Shown: positions 16,823 to 26,471, counted from the first letter of the stretch. The stretch is DNA of 64,000 nucleotides from CALMEC01 sp964393105 (GCA_964393105.1 CAYMSM010000068.1:29807-93806), one strand, 5' to 3'. A program made the numbers and translations. The notes: a model not told the origin generated them from the sequence alone.

Positions 16823-18693
16823 CGACGACCGCTTCGGACCTGAGGACCGACGCGACCAAGGCCATGGAGCGCGGTCGCCGTCACCTGCTCGACCTGCAAC
16901 GCGCCGACGGCGAGTGGTGGGCCGAGCTCGAGTCCAACGCCACGATGACAGCCGAGCATCTGTTCCTGCTGTGCCTCTTCGATCGGGCCGACGATACGAC
17001 CAAAGCCAAGGTCGCCACCGAGCTCATGGAGACCCAGCTCGACGACGGTAGCTGGCCGGTCTGGTTCGGCGGCCCGCCGAACGTGTCGGTCGCAGTCGAG
17101 GCGTACTACGCGCTGCGCCTGTGCGGCGTGCCTTCCGATGACCCGCGGATGGTCCGCACCCGTGACCTCGTGCGCTCGCTGGGTGGCGCCAACCGCGCGC
17201 GGTTCTTCACGCGCCTGTGGCTGGCGGTCATGGGCCAACACCCGTGGGACGCGCTGCCCTACCTGCCGCCCGAGATGATCTTCTTGCCCCCGCGTGCGCC
17301 GCTTTCGATCTACCGGTTCGCCTGCTGGGCGCGCCAGACGTTCGTCGCGCTAATGGTCGTGCTGTCCAAGCACCCCACCTACCCGCAGCCGGTCGGCCTG
17401 GACGAGCTGTACCTCGAGCCGCCGGGCTCCGTGCCCGGCCCACCGCCACGAACGCCCGGGCCATGGACGCGGGTGTTCAAGGCGGCAGTCCCGCTGGCGC
17501 GCCTGTGGGGCCGCCGCGGACCGCGCCGGGTGACGGACGCCGCCTACCGGCGTATCGCCCGGTGGATCCTGGAGCGCCAGGAGACGGACGGCTCCTGGGG
17601 CGGGATCCAGCCGCCGTGGGTGTACTCCTTGATCGCGCTGCACACCTTGGGCTATCCGCTCGATCATCCCTCCATGCAGCGTGGGCTCGACGGGCTCGAC
17701 GGCTTCGTGATCGACGACGGGCGGCGACTTCGGATGCAGGGATGTGTCTCACCGGTGTGGGACACCTGCCTTGCGACCGTCGCCCTCTCCGACACCGGGC
17801 TGCGTCAGGACGATCCTGCGGTGGCACGCGCGATCGATTGGATGCGCTCCAAGGAGATCACCAGCTACGGCGACTGGCACGCGATCCCGCGCCGCGGCCG
17901 ACCCGGTGGATGGTCATTCGAGATCGCCAACGAGCGGTATCCCGACACCGACGACACGGCCGAGGTCATCCTGGCGATGATCAAGGCCGGGGTGCCCGCA
18001 GGCGACGGCGCCATCACACGGGGGGTCGACTGGCTCCTTGCAATGCAGAGCTCGAACGGCGGGTGGGGCTCGTTCGACGTCGACAACGACCGGCGAATCG
18101 TGACGCAACTGCCTGTCTGCGACTTCGGCGAGGTCATCGACTGGCCCACCGAGGACGTCACCGCCCACATCCTCGAGGCGCTCGCCGTCGCGGGGCTCTC
18201 ACGCGACCACCCGGCGGTGCGCCGCGGTGTGCGGTATCTGCTTGCCGAACAGCGTTCCGATGGGTCCTGGTGGGGCCGGTGGGGCGTCAACCACATTTAC
18301 GGCACGGGGGCCGTGCTGCCCGCGTTGGTGGCCGTCGGCGAGGACTTGACAGCGCCGCCCATCCGCCGCGCGGTCGACTGGCTCGCCGCCCACCAGAATC
18401 CCGACGGCGGCTGGGGTGAGCGCATCGAGAGCTACTGGGACCCGGCCTGGGTCGGACGCGGGGACTCGACCCCATCGCAGACCGCGTGGGCCCTCATGGG
18501 GCTCCAGGCGGTCGATCCCCACCACGCAGCGGTCGCCGGTGGGATACGGTGGCTCGTGGAGCACCAGTCACCCAACGGCGAATGGAGCGAGGATGCGTTC
18601 ACCGGCACCGGGTTTCCAGGGGACTTCATGATCAAGTACCACTACTACCGCCTGTACTTCCCGCTCACCGCACTGGGGCGTTTCGTCTCGTGA
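16819..18693 (+). CDS. shc: Squalene-hopene cyclase
   Basis: Cyclises squalene to hopene and hopanol at the membrane surface. 624 residues, normal for the family. The acid motif D-T-D-D-T-A is at about 376-381, with the protonating aspartate in it. Several QW repeats are visible: QETDGSWGG, QSSNGGWGSF, QRSDGSWWGRWG, QNPDGGWGE and QSPNGEWSE. The C-terminus YYRLYFPLTALGRF is typical. GTG start overlaps the hpnA stop. It uses squalene from the three enzymes encoded after it. Confidence 0.96.
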   Translation: MTTTASDLRTDATKAMERGRRHLLDLQRADGEWWAELESNATMTAEHLFLLCLFDRADDTTKAKVATELMETQLDDGSWPVWFGGPPNVSVAVEAYYALRLCGVPSDDPRMVRTRDLVRSLGGANRARFFTRLWLAVMGQHPWDALPYLPPEMIFLPPRAPLSIYRFACWARQTFVALMVVLSKHPTYPQPVGLDELYLEPPGSVPGPPPRTPGPWTRVFKAAVPLARLWGRRGPRRVTDAAYRRIARWILERQETDGSWGGIQPPWVYSLIALHTLGYPLDHPSMQRGLDGLDGFVIDDGRRLRMQGCVSPVWDTCLATVALSDTGLRQDDPAVARAIDWMRSKEITSYGDWHAIPRRGRPGGWSFEIANERYPDTDDTAEVILAMIKAGVPAGDGAITRGVDWLLAMQSSNGGWGSFDVDNDRRIVTQLPVCDFGEVIDWPTEDVTAHILEALAVAGLSRDHPAVRRGVRYLLAEQRSDGSWWGRWGVNHIYGTGAVLPALVAVGEDLTAPPIRRAVDWLAAHQNPDGGWGERIESYWDPAWVGRGDSTPSQTAWALMGLQAVDPHHAAVAGGIRWLVEHQSPNGEWSEDAFTGTGFPGDFMIKYHYYRLYFPLTALGRFVS

Positions 18694-19604
18694 GCACAGC
18701 GGTCGCCGACGCCCGCCGCGTCGCCCGGTCCATCACGCGCCGCCACGACGAGAACTTCCCCGTCGCGTTCATATTTCTCCCGCGCGACCTCCGCGCAGAC
18801 ATGCGGGCGATCTATGCGTTCTGTCGTGGCGTGGACGACCTGGGAGACGGCGGACCAAACGCCGCGCTCACCACGGCACTTGGGCGGCCTCTGAGCCCCT
18901 TGGACGACCACGCGGTTCGATTGGCCGCGTTGGATGCGTTCGAGCGAGATCTCCACCGCTGCTGGGAGGGGACGCCCGAGGATCCTCGGCTCCGAGCACT
19001 TGCGGTCACGGTCCGCCGCCACGCAATGGACCCCGATCCGTTTCTGCGGCTCGTCGAGGCCAACCGCATCGACCAGCGCGTCACCCGATGGGCGACGTAT
19101 GCCGAGCTGATCGAGTACTGCCACCACTCCGCGACGCCTGTCGGGCGGATGGTGCTCGCCGTCCTCGGCCACCGTGACGCAGGGCGCATCGCGCTCGCTG
19201 ATCACACCTGCATCGGCCTGCAGCTCGTCAACTTCTGGCAGGACATCCGCCGCGACCTCGCCGACAACGACCGCATCTACCTGCCCGCCGAGGACCTGGA
19301 GCACTTCGGCGTGACCGAGGCCGACCTCGCCCGGCCCAGCGCCAATGAGGCGTCGCGGGCGCTGATCGCGTTCCAGGTCGCCCGTGCACGGGCAGAGCTG
19401 GTCGCGGGCGCACCGCTGGCGCGGATGGTCACCTGGCGTGCCCGACCTGACCTGCGCATGTTCACCGCCGGCGGGCTCGCGTTGTGCGACGCCATCGCAC
19501 GGCAGGGATACGACACCCTGGCCCGTCGGCCGGCCCCGGGAAAGCTGGGTCGGGCGCGGATCGCGATCGACGTCCTGCTGGGAACGCTCCGGAGGCCACG
19601 ATGA
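18690..19604 (+). CDS. hpnC: Hydroxysqualene synthase HpnC
   Basis: Second enzyme of the bacterial HpnCDE route: converts presqualene diphosphate to hydroxysqualene. 304 residues of the squalene/phytoene synthase fold. Aspartate-rich segments are FCRGVDDLGD near residue 48 and QDIRRDLADND near 192, followed by RIYLP. The first motif is weaker than a standard DxxxD, as is usual in HpnC. GTG start overlaps the shc stop and the end overlaps hpnD. Confidence 0.9.
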   Translation: MSTAVADARRVARSITRRHDENFPVAFIFLPRDLRADMRAIYAFCRGVDDLGDGGPNAALTTALGRPLSPLDDHAVRLAALDAFERDLHRCWEGTPEDPRLRALAVTVRRHAMDPDPFLRLVEANRIDQRVTRWATYAELIEYCHHSATPVGRMVLAVLGHRDAGRIALADHTCIGLQLVNFWQDIRRDLADNDRIYLPAEDLEHFGVTEADLARPSANEASRALIAFQVARARAELVAGAPLARMVTWRARPDLRMFTAGGLALCDAIARQGYDTLARRPAPGKLGRARIAIDVLLGTLRRPR

Positions 19605-20461
19605 CCGTCGAGACCGCCTACGCGCGCTGCCGCACCATCACACGCGCGGCCGCACGCAACTTCTACTACGGGTTCGTCCTCCTGCCCAATCCTCGGCGGG
19701 CGGGGATCTACGCGGCGTACGCGTTCAGCCGCCGCGCCGATGACGCCGTCGACGAGGAAGGCCCCTTCTCCGCAAAGCTGGACGCGGTGGCGGAGCTGCG
19801 GCGCGAGCTCGACGCCGTCTACGGAGGGACTCCGCCGCAGGATGACGAGGTGCTGGTCGCGCTCGCCGACACGGTCAACAGGTTCACCATCCCGCGGGCG
19901 CACTTCGACGCGCTGATCGATGGCGTCGCCATGGACCTGACCACCACCCGATACGCCGGCTTCGAGGACCTCAAGCTGTACTGCGACCGTGTCGCCGGCG
20001 CAGTCGGCCTGGTGAGCCTGCACATCTTCGGGTTCACGGATCCGGCGGCGCCCGCACATGCCGCGGATCTGGGCGTCGGCATGCAGATCGTCAACATCAT
20101 GCGCGACGTCGCCGAGGACGCCGCCCGCGACCGCATCTACCTGCCGCAGGACGAAATGGCCGACCATGGCGTCACCGATGAGGACATCCACGCAGGGGTG
20201 ACGACCCCGCAGATCCGGTCGTTGCTGCACGCCCAGGGCGATCGGGCGCGGCGGTACTTCGCCAGCGGCGAGGCGCTGCTGCCGCTCCTTGACCGCCGCG
20301 CGCGGGCGTGTGTGTCGATGCTGGGCGGGCTCTACCAGGCCATCCTCGACGAGATCGAGGGGCGCGACTACGACGTGTTGACCGCGCGCGTCGCGCTGTC
20401 GACCCCGCGCAAGCTCGCGTTGATGGGCCAGAAGTCCCTGACGACGCTGACGCCGGGATGA
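19601..20461 (+). CDS. hpnD: Presqualene diphosphate synthase HpnD
   Basis: First step from FPP: head-to-head condensation of two FPP to presqualene diphosphate. 286 residues with NFYYGFVLLP, the aspartate motif RRADDAVDE near 44 and the second motif MRDVAEDAARDRIYLP near 165. ATG start overlaps the hpnC stop (ATGA). Distinguished from HpnC by the stronger DxxxD motifs and by gene order. Confidence 0.9.
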   Translation: MTVETAYARCRTITRAAARNFYYGFVLLPNPRRAGIYAAYAFSRRADDAVDEEGPFSAKLDAVAELRRELDAVYGGTPPQDDEVLVALADTVNRFTIPRAHFDALIDGVAMDLTTTRYAGFEDLKLYCDRVAGAVGLVSLHIFGFTDPAAPAHAADLGVGMQIVNIMRDVAEDAARDRIYLPQDEMADHGVTDEDIHAGVTTPQIRSLLHAQGDRARRYFASGEALLPLLDRRARACVSMLGGLYQAILDEIEGRDYDVLTARVALSTPRKLALMGQKSLTTLTPG

Positions 20462-21780
20462 GCGGCCGCCGGGTGGTGGTGTGCGGCGGGGGGCTCGCCG
20501 GGCTTGCCGCGGCGTGCGAGTCGTCGCTTCTGGGCGCCGAAGTGACGCTGGTGGAACGCCGCCCGTTCCTGGGTGGCAAGGCGTACAGCTTCATCGACGA
20601 GGAATCCGGAGTCGAGGTCGACAACGGCCAGCACGTGTTCCTGGGATGTTGCACCGCGTACATCGCGTTCCTGACGCTGATCGGGGCGTACGGGGACACG
20701 ACCCTGCAGCCTGCGCTCGTCGTGCCGGTGCGTGACCGCTCAGGACGAGCCGGGGCGCTGCGGGCATCGCGGCTGCCGGCGCCGCTTCACCTCGGCCCGT
20801 CGTTCCTGACCTACCCGCTGCTCTCGCGCGTCGAGAAGGCGAGCGCGGCGCGGGCACTTGCCGCCTTGGGGTTATTGCCTGACCAGCGGCGCGTCGAGCT
20901 GGACGACATAACGTTCGCCGAGTGGCTCATCGCCCACGGCCAGACGCCCGGCGCGATCGAGCGCTTTTGGGACCTGATCGTCCTGCCGACCTGCAACGAC
21001 CGAAGCGACCGCGTGTCCGCCGCCCTCGCCGCATTCGTGTTCCAGGAGGGGTTCTTCCGCACCCGGAGGGGATCTGCGATCGGCTGGTCGCGCGTCGGGC
21101 TCACGCGGCTGGTCGACCCTCCGGCACGACGGTTCTTGCAGAGTCGCGGCGCCACGATCATCACCGGACGGCAGGTGGTGAGCGTCGGCGACGGGCATGT
21201 CGAGCTGGCCGACGGCGAACGGCTGCCCGTGGACGCGGTCGTGCTGGCACTGCCTCCCGATCGGGCCCGTGCGGTCTGCCCGGAGGCCCTGCCCGCCGAT
21301 CCGGCGCCGGGGTCGTCACCGATCGTCAACGTCCACGTCTGGTACGACCGCCCGGTGATGGACGGTCTGTTCACCGCCGTCGTCGACAGCCCCGCGCAGT
21401 GGGTGTTCAACCGCACCGCGATGTCAAACCTTGACGGACCCGGGCAGCACCTGGCCGTCTCGATCAGTGGTGCGCGGGACGAGGTCGAGCTGACGAAGAG
21501 CGTCCTGATCGATCAGATCACCGAAGAGCTCGGCCACCTGTTTCCCGCCGCCCGGCACGCCGAGGTGGAGCGCACCGTCTGCGTCAAGGAGCCCAACGCG
21601 ACGTTCGCCGCCGCCCCGGGCCAGGCACCCCACCGCCCGGGAACCCGCACCCCAATCGACGGTGTCGTCCTGGCCGGAGCGTGGACCGACACCGGCTGGC
21701 CCGCGACCATGGAGGGCGCCGTGCGAAGCGGAATGCTCGCGGCGAGGGCGGCGACGGCACCGGTATCGAGCCGGCGGTAG
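20458..21780 (+). CDS. hpnE: Hydroxysqualene dehydroxylase HpnE
   Basis: FAD enzyme that reduces hydroxysqualene to squalene, completing HpnCDE. 440 residues. The dinucleotide motif VVVCGGGLAGLAAA is near residue 6, GGKAYSF near 40 and the C-terminal FAD segment VVLAGAWTDTGWPATMEGAVRSG near 405. The ATG overlaps the hpnD stop. It is the last gene of the coupled hopanoid run; the next gene faces it on the other strand. Confidence 0.93.
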   Translation: MSGRRVVVCGGGLAGLAAACESSLLGAEVTLVERRPFLGGKAYSFIDEESGVEVDNGQHVFLGCCTAYIAFLTLIGAYGDTTLQPALVVPVRDRSGRAGALRASRLPAPLHLGPSFLTYPLLSRVEKASAARALAALGLLPDQRRVELDDITFAEWLIAHGQTPGAIERFWDLIVLPTCNDRSDRVSAALAAFVFQEGFFRTRRGSAIGWSRVGLTRLVDPPARRFLQSRGATIITGRQVVSVGDGHVELADGERLPVDAVVLALPPDRARAVCPEALPADPAPGSSPIVNVHVWYDRPVMDGLFTAVVDSPAQWVFNRTAMSNLDGPGQHLAVSISGARDEVELTKSVLIDQITEELGHLFPAARHAEVERTVCVKEPNATFAAAPGQAPHRPGTRTPIDGVVLAGAWTDTGWPATMEGAVRSGMLAARAATAPVSSRR

Positions 21781-21789
21781 CGGAAGGCG

Positions 21790-22449
21790 TCAGCCCCGGC
21801 TTTCCTCGAGAGATGATGTCGCGCATGGTGCGGCGTCAGGTGGTGTGATCGACTGACGTTCCGCCTCCACCCTGGAACGTGCCGCGCAGCCGGCGAGATG
21901 GTCGTTGACCACGCCCATCGCCTGCATCAGCGCATACGCGGTGGTGGGACCGACGAAGCGGAACCCACGGCGGCGAAGTTCCTTCGACAGCGCGATCGAC
22001 TCCAGCGTAATCGCAGGCACATCGGCCATCGCTCTGGGCGCACCGCGGCGGCCGCCTGGCTCGAACGACCAGACGAGCGTCGCGAGCGACCCGAGATCCC
22101 GCTGGACCTCCATCGCCGCGGCGGCGTTGCCGACGGCCGCCTCGATCTTGCCCCGATGGCGGATGATCGACGCATCGGCCAGCAGCCGCTCGACCTCGTC
22201 TGCGCCGAACCGCGCGACCTCGGCGATGCGAAAGCCCGCGAACGCACGACGAAACCCTTCGCGCTTGCGGAGGATCGTGAGCCATGACAACCCCGCTTGG
22301 AAGCCCTCGAGACACAGCTTCTCGAACAGCCGGTCATCGTCGACGACCGGTCTGCCCCACTCCTCATCGTGATAGGTCACATACTCGGGCGTCGACACAC
22401 CCCACCCACACCTGTCAACGCCATCAGCGCCACGAACGAGATCGCCCAT
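21790..22449 (-). CDS. tag: DNA-3-methyladenine glycosylase I
   Basis: Base-excision repair of 3-methyladenine. 219 residues with the family signatures DRCGWG, YHDEEWGRPV, LFEKLCLEGFQAGLSWLTIL, DASIIRHRGKIEA and GFRFVGPTTAYALMQAMGVVNDHLAGC. The C-terminal zinc ligands (C, H-x3-C pattern) are present. Convergent with hpnE and divergent from the PAP2 gene, with about 40 bases between starts. Confidence 0.94.
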   Translation of the reverse strand: MGDLVRGADGVDRCGWGVSTPEYVTYHDEEWGRPVVDDDRLFEKLCLEGFQAGLSWLTILRKREGFRRAFAGFRIAEVARFGADEVERLLADASIIRHRGKIEAAVGNAAAAMEVQRDLGSLATLVWSFEPGGRRGAPRAMADVPAITLESIALSKELRRRGFRFVGPTTAYALMQAMGVVNDHLAGCAARSRVEAERQSITPPDAAPCATSSLEESRG

Positions 22450-22492
22450 CCGGTGAGAATGTCACACGAGTACGGGTGGTAGCGTCGCGGTG

Positions 22493-23359
22493 ATGGGCCC
22501 GTTCGCGCGATGGGGTCTCGCCCTCCGCCGGGTCGCCCGGTCGCTCGGCAGTGGCCGCCGGGAGGGGGCGATCGCCCTTGGCGCGTATGCGGTGTACTCG
22601 CTCGTGCGGGGGGTGTTCGGGGGAACGCTCGCCGAGGGCCGGGCCAACGCGGCCGACCTGATCGCGCTCGAGGAACGGCTCGGCGTCCTCGTCGAGCCGG
22701 ACCTGCAACGCGTGTTCGTCGACAACCACCTGGCGATGCCGTTCTGGAACCTGTTCTACCCGGTCAGCCAGGTGATCGTGCTGCCGCTGACGCTGATCCT
22801 GGTATACCGGTATCGGCGCGCCGCATACCCATTTCTGCGCAACCTCGCGATCCTCTCGTGGTGCGGCGGGCTCATCTGGTACGCCCTGCAGCCGGTTGCC
22901 CCACCGCGCCTGGCCGGGCTCGCGTCGGACACCGTCAGCGGCCAGACGTTCGTGGACCTGGAGCATCCGTTCATCCAGGCCTTCTATAACCCGGTCGCAG
23001 CGATGCCGAGCCTGCACGTCGGGTTGGCGCCCGTCGTCGCGTGGGCGCTCTGGCGGCTGACCCGCTCCCCATGGAGTCGTGCGCTCGGTCTCGCCTATCC
23101 ACTCCTCGTGGCGACCTCGATCGTCGTGACCGGCAACCATTATCTGCTCGACATCGCCGGCGGCCTGGCCATAGTGCTTCCCGCCGCCGCAATCGCCTAC
23201 TGGGCCAGCCCGCCGGGGCGTATCGCGACGGTCGCGAGCGCCGCCCGCTCGCGAGCGCAGGAGCCTATTGACGCATCGTCGGCAGATCCCGTTGCATCGC
23301 CACGTGACGCTCGAACAGCCGGACCAGCTCGAGCGGACGCGCGACCCCCGCAAACGTAA
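22493..23359 (+). CDS. PAP2-superfamily membrane protein (Aur1/Ipt1-like)
   Basis: 288 residues with about six membrane helices. Phosphatase/transferase motifs are AMPSLHVG near 160 and GNHYLLD near 198 (H-x3-D), with LQPVAPPRL as motif 1. This arrangement is that of the inositolphosphotransferase branch of PAP2, so it may move a phospho-head group rather than only hydrolyse. A GTG at 22490 is an alternative start. The last about 45 residues are a low-complexity A-R-P-D-rich tail, and the final 95 bases overlap the converging PH-domain gene. Confidence 0.8.
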   Translation: MGPFARWGLALRRVARSLGSGRREGAIALGAYAVYSLVRGVFGGTLAEGRANAADLIALEERLGVLVEPDLQRVFVDNHLAMPFWNLFYPVSQVIVLPLTLILVYRYRRAAYPFLRNLAILSWCGGLIWYALQPVAPPRLAGLASDTVSGQTFVDLEHPFIQAFYNPVAAMPSLHVGLAPVVAWALWRLTRSPWSRALGLAYPLLVATSIVVTGNHYLLDIAGGLAIVLPAAAIAYWASPPGRIATVASAARSRAQEPIDASSADPVASPRDARTAGPARADARPPQT

Positions 23360-23786
23360 AGCTCGCCTCGACCGCCTCCGCGCCGGCTGTGTCGAAGTCG
23401 ATCGCTCCGATCCCCAGCATGCGATCCAAGAGCGTCCGGGTCGTGTTGATGTTCTGCACCCGCTCGATCGATGCCGACTGCTCCCTGCGTGTGAGCACCC
23501 CCCGACGGATCCGTATGCGTTGATCAGTCACGACATAGTCGATGAGTGCCCGGCGTACAACGTCGACCGCCACGACGACCACCACCAACACGAGTGAGAT
23601 CACGACCCACATCCAGTACGCGATCCCCGTTCCGTTATCGCCGAGTCTCAGGAGCCCTGCGATCGAGACCGGGAGCAGCGCCAGGAACCCCCACTTGAGG
23701 AAGTACACCAACGACGACCGGGCCGTCGGATGCCCGCGCCAGATGAGCTGTTCGTTCTGGTTCAGTTCCACGCGCCAAGGGTACAA
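23265..23786 (-). CDS. Bacterial PH-domain (bPH2/YdbS-like) membrane protein
   Basis: 173 residues: ELNQNEQLIWRGHP at the N-terminus, two membrane helices (FLALLPVSIAGLL, then MWVVISLVLVVVVVAVDVV), and a bPH2 domain with YVVTDQRIRIRRGVLTRREQSASIERVQNI followed by GAIDFDTAG. Function unknown; relatives sit at the cell envelope. ATG 23786 and GTG 23771 are both possible starts. The 3' end overlaps the PAP2 gene tail on the other strand by 95 bases. Confidence 0.85.
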   Translation of the reverse strand: MYPWRVELNQNEQLIWRGHPTARSSLVYFLKWGFLALLPVSIAGLLRLGDNGTGIAYWMWVVISLVLVVVVVAVDVVRRALIDYVVTDQRIRIRRGVLTRREQSASIERVQNINTTRTLLDRMLGIGAIDFDTAGAEAVEASFTFAGVARPLELVRLFERHVAMQRDLPTMRQ

Positions 23787-23925
23787 CCCGAGGGGGACGC
23801 CGTCTGCGACACGGCACGCGGGCGGCTGGTGTCACGCCCGTCATCGGTGTATGGCGCCCGTCAGCGGCCGGCGTGCCCCAAGTGGGTAGGATCGCGATGC
23901 AGACCCCGGATGGAGGACACCGAAC

Positions 23926-25890
23926 ATGAGCGACCAGGGCCCTACTATCGCAGCGCTTCAGGTGGAGGACCGCATCTTCGCGCCGTCCGAGGAATTCGTC
24001 GCCGGCGCGCGCATCACCGACCCCGACGTCTACGAGCGCGGCCGGGCCGACCTGGAGGGGTACTGGGCCGATCAGGCGACACGGATCGACTGGATCGAGC
24101 CGTGGACCCAGGTGCTCGACCGCTCCAACGCGCCGTTCTTCAAGTGGTTCACCGGCGGGAAGCTCAACGTGTCGGTCAACTGCCTGGACCGGCACCTGGC
24201 CGAGCGGGGCGACAAGGTGGCATACCACTGGGAGGGTGAGCCGGGCGAGACCGAGACGCTGACCTACCGCGACCTTCACGAGCGCGTCTGCAAGCTCGCC
24301 AACGCGATGCGCGACGCCGGGATCGGCAAGGGCGACGCGGTCGCGATCTACATGGGGATGATCCCCGAGCTTCCGGTCGCCATGCTCGCCTGCGCCCGCA
24401 TCGGCGCTCCGCACACCGTCGTGTTCGGCGGGTTCAGCGGGGAGGCACTGGGTGACCGCATCATCGACTTCGGATGCACGGCGGTCATCACCCAGGACGA
24501 GGGATGGCGCAACGGCAAGATCGTGCCACTCAAGAAGAACGCAGACGACGCGATGGTGAACTGCCCGGCGGTCACCACCTCCATCGTCGTGCGCCGCACC
24601 GGCAGCGACGTCGGGTGGGTCGACGGACGCGACCGCTGGTACCACGACATCGTCGCCGACGCGTCGACCGAGTGCGCCCCAGAACCGATGGACGCCGAGG
24701 ATCCGCTCTACGTGCTCTACACGAGCGGCACCACCGGCAAGCCCAAGGGCATCCTCCACACCACCGGGGGCTACCTGGTCGGCGTGGCCACAACCCACCG
24801 CGAGATCTTCGACATCCGGGAGGATGACGTCTACTGGTGCGCCGCCGACATCGGCTGGGTCACGGGCCACAGCTACATCGTGTACGGCCCGCTCGCCAAC
24901 GGCGCCACGGGGATCATCTACGAGGGCGCGCCCGGCACTCCCGACAAGGACCGCCTCTGGGACATCGCCCACCGCTACAAGGCCACGATCCTCTACACCG
25001 CCCCAACCGCGATCCGCACGTTCATGAAGTGGGGCACCGAATACGTCGACAAACACGATCTGTCCTCATTGCGCCTGCTGGGGTCTGTCGGCGAGCCGAT
25101 CAACCCCGAAGCATGGGTCTGGTACCACACGCACATCGGGGGCGGCCGCTGCCCGGTCGTCGACACCTGGTGGCAGACGGAGACCGGGATGATCATGATC
25201 ACCCCACTCCCCGGGCTGACACCGCTCAAGCCCGGCTCCGCGACATTCCCGTTTCCGGGCGTGCAGGCCGACGTCGTCAACGAGGCCGGCGAGAGCGTTC
25301 CGCTGGGCGAGGGCGGCTACCTGGTCCTGACCGAGCCATGGCCGGCGATGATGCGCACCCTGTGGGGCGACGACGACCGTTACGTGGCGACCTACTGGAG
25401 CACCTACCCCGGGAGGTACCTGGCGGGCGACGGCGCTCGGCGCGACAGCGAGGGCTACTACTGGCTGCTCGGCCGTATCGACGACGTGATGAACGTGTCC
25501 GGGCATCGGCTCTCGACGATCGAGATCGAAAGTGCGCTCGTCGATCACACGTCCGTGGCCGAGGCCGCCGTCGTGGGCCGTGCCGATGCGACGACGGGTC
25601 AGGCGATCGCCGCGTTCGTGACGCTCAAGAGCGGCATCGTCGGCGACGAGGCGCTCATCCAGGAGTTGCGCCAGCATGTCGCAAAGAAGATCGGCGCGAT
25701 CGCCCGCCCCGCCTCGATCGTGCTGACCGACGACCTGCCCAAGACGCGGTCAGGAAAGATCATGCGACGCCTCCTGCGCGACATCAGCGAGGAGCGCCAG
25801 CTGGGTGACGTGACGACCCTGGCCAACGAGGACGTCGTGTCCGTCATCGCCGACATGGCCAGCGCAGCCCGGGCCAAAGACGAGGAGTAG
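23926..25890 (+). CDS. acs: Acetyl-coenzyme A synthetase
   Basis: Activates acetate with ATP and CoA through acetyl-AMP. 654 residues, the usual length. The AMP-binding loop YTSGTTGKPKGI is near 264-275, WWQTETGMIMI near 417 and the C-terminal catalytic lysine is K611 in KTRSGKIMRR, the residue that is acetylated in well-studied relatives. GGAGGA precedes the ATG closely. A deacetylase of the AcuC type that could reactivate it is encoded at 40840-41991. Confidence 0.95.
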   Translation: MSDQGPTIAALQVEDRIFAPSEEFVAGARITDPDVYERGRADLEGYWADQATRIDWIEPWTQVLDRSNAPFFKWFTGGKLNVSVNCLDRHLAERGDKVAYHWEGEPGETETLTYRDLHERVCKLANAMRDAGIGKGDAVAIYMGMIPELPVAMLACARIGAPHTVVFGGFSGEALGDRIIDFGCTAVITQDEGWRNGKIVPLKKNADDAMVNCPAVTTSIVVRRTGSDVGWVDGRDRWYHDIVADASTECAPEPMDAEDPLYVLYTSGTTGKPKGILHTTGGYLVGVATTHREIFDIREDDVYWCAADIGWVTGHSYIVYGPLANGATGIIYEGAPGTPDKDRLWDIAHRYKATILYTAPTAIRTFMKWGTEYVDKHDLSSLRLLGSVGEPINPEAWVWYHTHIGGGRCPVVDTWWQTETGMIMITPLPGLTPLKPGSATFPFPGVQADVVNEAGESVPLGEGGYLVLTEPWPAMMRTLWGDDDRYVATYWSTYPGRYLAGDGARRDSEGYYWLLGRIDDVMNVSGHRLSTIEIESALVDHTSVAEAAVVGRADATTGQAIAAFVTLKSGIVGDEALIQELRQHVAKKIGAIARPASIVLTDDLPKTRSGKIMRRLLRDISEERQLGDVTTLANEDVVSVIADMASAARAKDEE

Positions 25891-25907
25891 CCCACAAACC
25901 CCCTGCG

Positions 25908-25926
25908 TCTCGCAACCTTCGCGAGA
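25908..25926 (+). terminator. Stem-loop downstream of acs
   Basis: TCTCGC, a seven-base loop, then GCGAGA lies 18 bases after the acs stop and is followed by TCTTCG. A possible terminator or mRNA-end structure; the T tract is too short to be convincing. Confidence 0.3.
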
Positions 25927-26126
25927 TCTTCGCCGTGCCGCCGGATCGGCGCGGCGAAGATGGATGTGAACGTCACTTCGCGACGCAGGCTTAGGACCGC
26001 GGGATCCCGCACCATCAAACGATTGTGCCGAGAGGAGGGCGCCTGGTAGCGTGACCCGGTCGCTCGACGTGAACACCTGCGATCGACGACAGGACCTCGC
26101 CCGTTTTCTCACGAAGGGATGCCCCT

Positions 26127-26417
26127 ATGACCAAGGCTGAGTTCGTCCAGAAGGTGGCCAGACGGACTGGCCTGAACCAGGCCGACGCAGGTCGTGCCGT
26201 TCAGGCCGTTCTCGACGAGATCAGCGACACGCTCAAGGGCGGCGACGATGTCCAGTTCGCCGGCTTTGGCAAGTTCTCCGTCGCGAACCGGGCTGCTCGC
26301 ACGGGCGTGAACCCGCGCGACCCCGGCACCAAGATCCAGATACCCGCCAGAACCGTTCCGAAGTTCAGCCCTGGCGCGGTCTTGAAGGAGACCGTCGACG
26401 CAGGCAGCAGGAGGTAG
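26127..26417 (+). CDS. hup: HU-family nucleoid protein
   Basis: 96 residues; a DNA-bending, nucleoid-organising protein. MTKAEFVQKVARRTGLNQAD, GDDVQFAGFGKFSV and ARTGVNPRDPGTKIQIPA (the arm that enters the minor groove, with the conserved proline) are diagnostic. GAAGGGA precedes the ATG. It has no long basic tail, unlike mycobacterial HupB. It stands alone, with a strong hairpin shortly after it. Confidence 0.95.
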   Translation: MTKAEFVQKVARRTGLNQADAGRAVQAVLDEISDTLKGGDDVQFAGFGKFSVANRAARTGVNPRDPGTKIQIPARTVPKFSPGAVLKETVDAGSRR

Positions 26418-26434
26418 GGACTCGGAGCTGCGAT

Positions 26435-26471
26435 GTGAACGGGCGCGGCCCCCTGTGGCCCGCCCGCTCAC
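26435..26471. terminator. Strong GC-rich hairpin between hup and tRNA-Leu
   Basis: GTGAACGGGCGCGGCC, a short CCCTGT loop, then GGCCCGCCCGCTCAC forms a long stem with one or two mismatches. It lies 18 bases past hup and 54 bases past the 3' end of the converging tRNA gene, so it could end transcription from both sides. No T tract. Confidence 0.5.
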
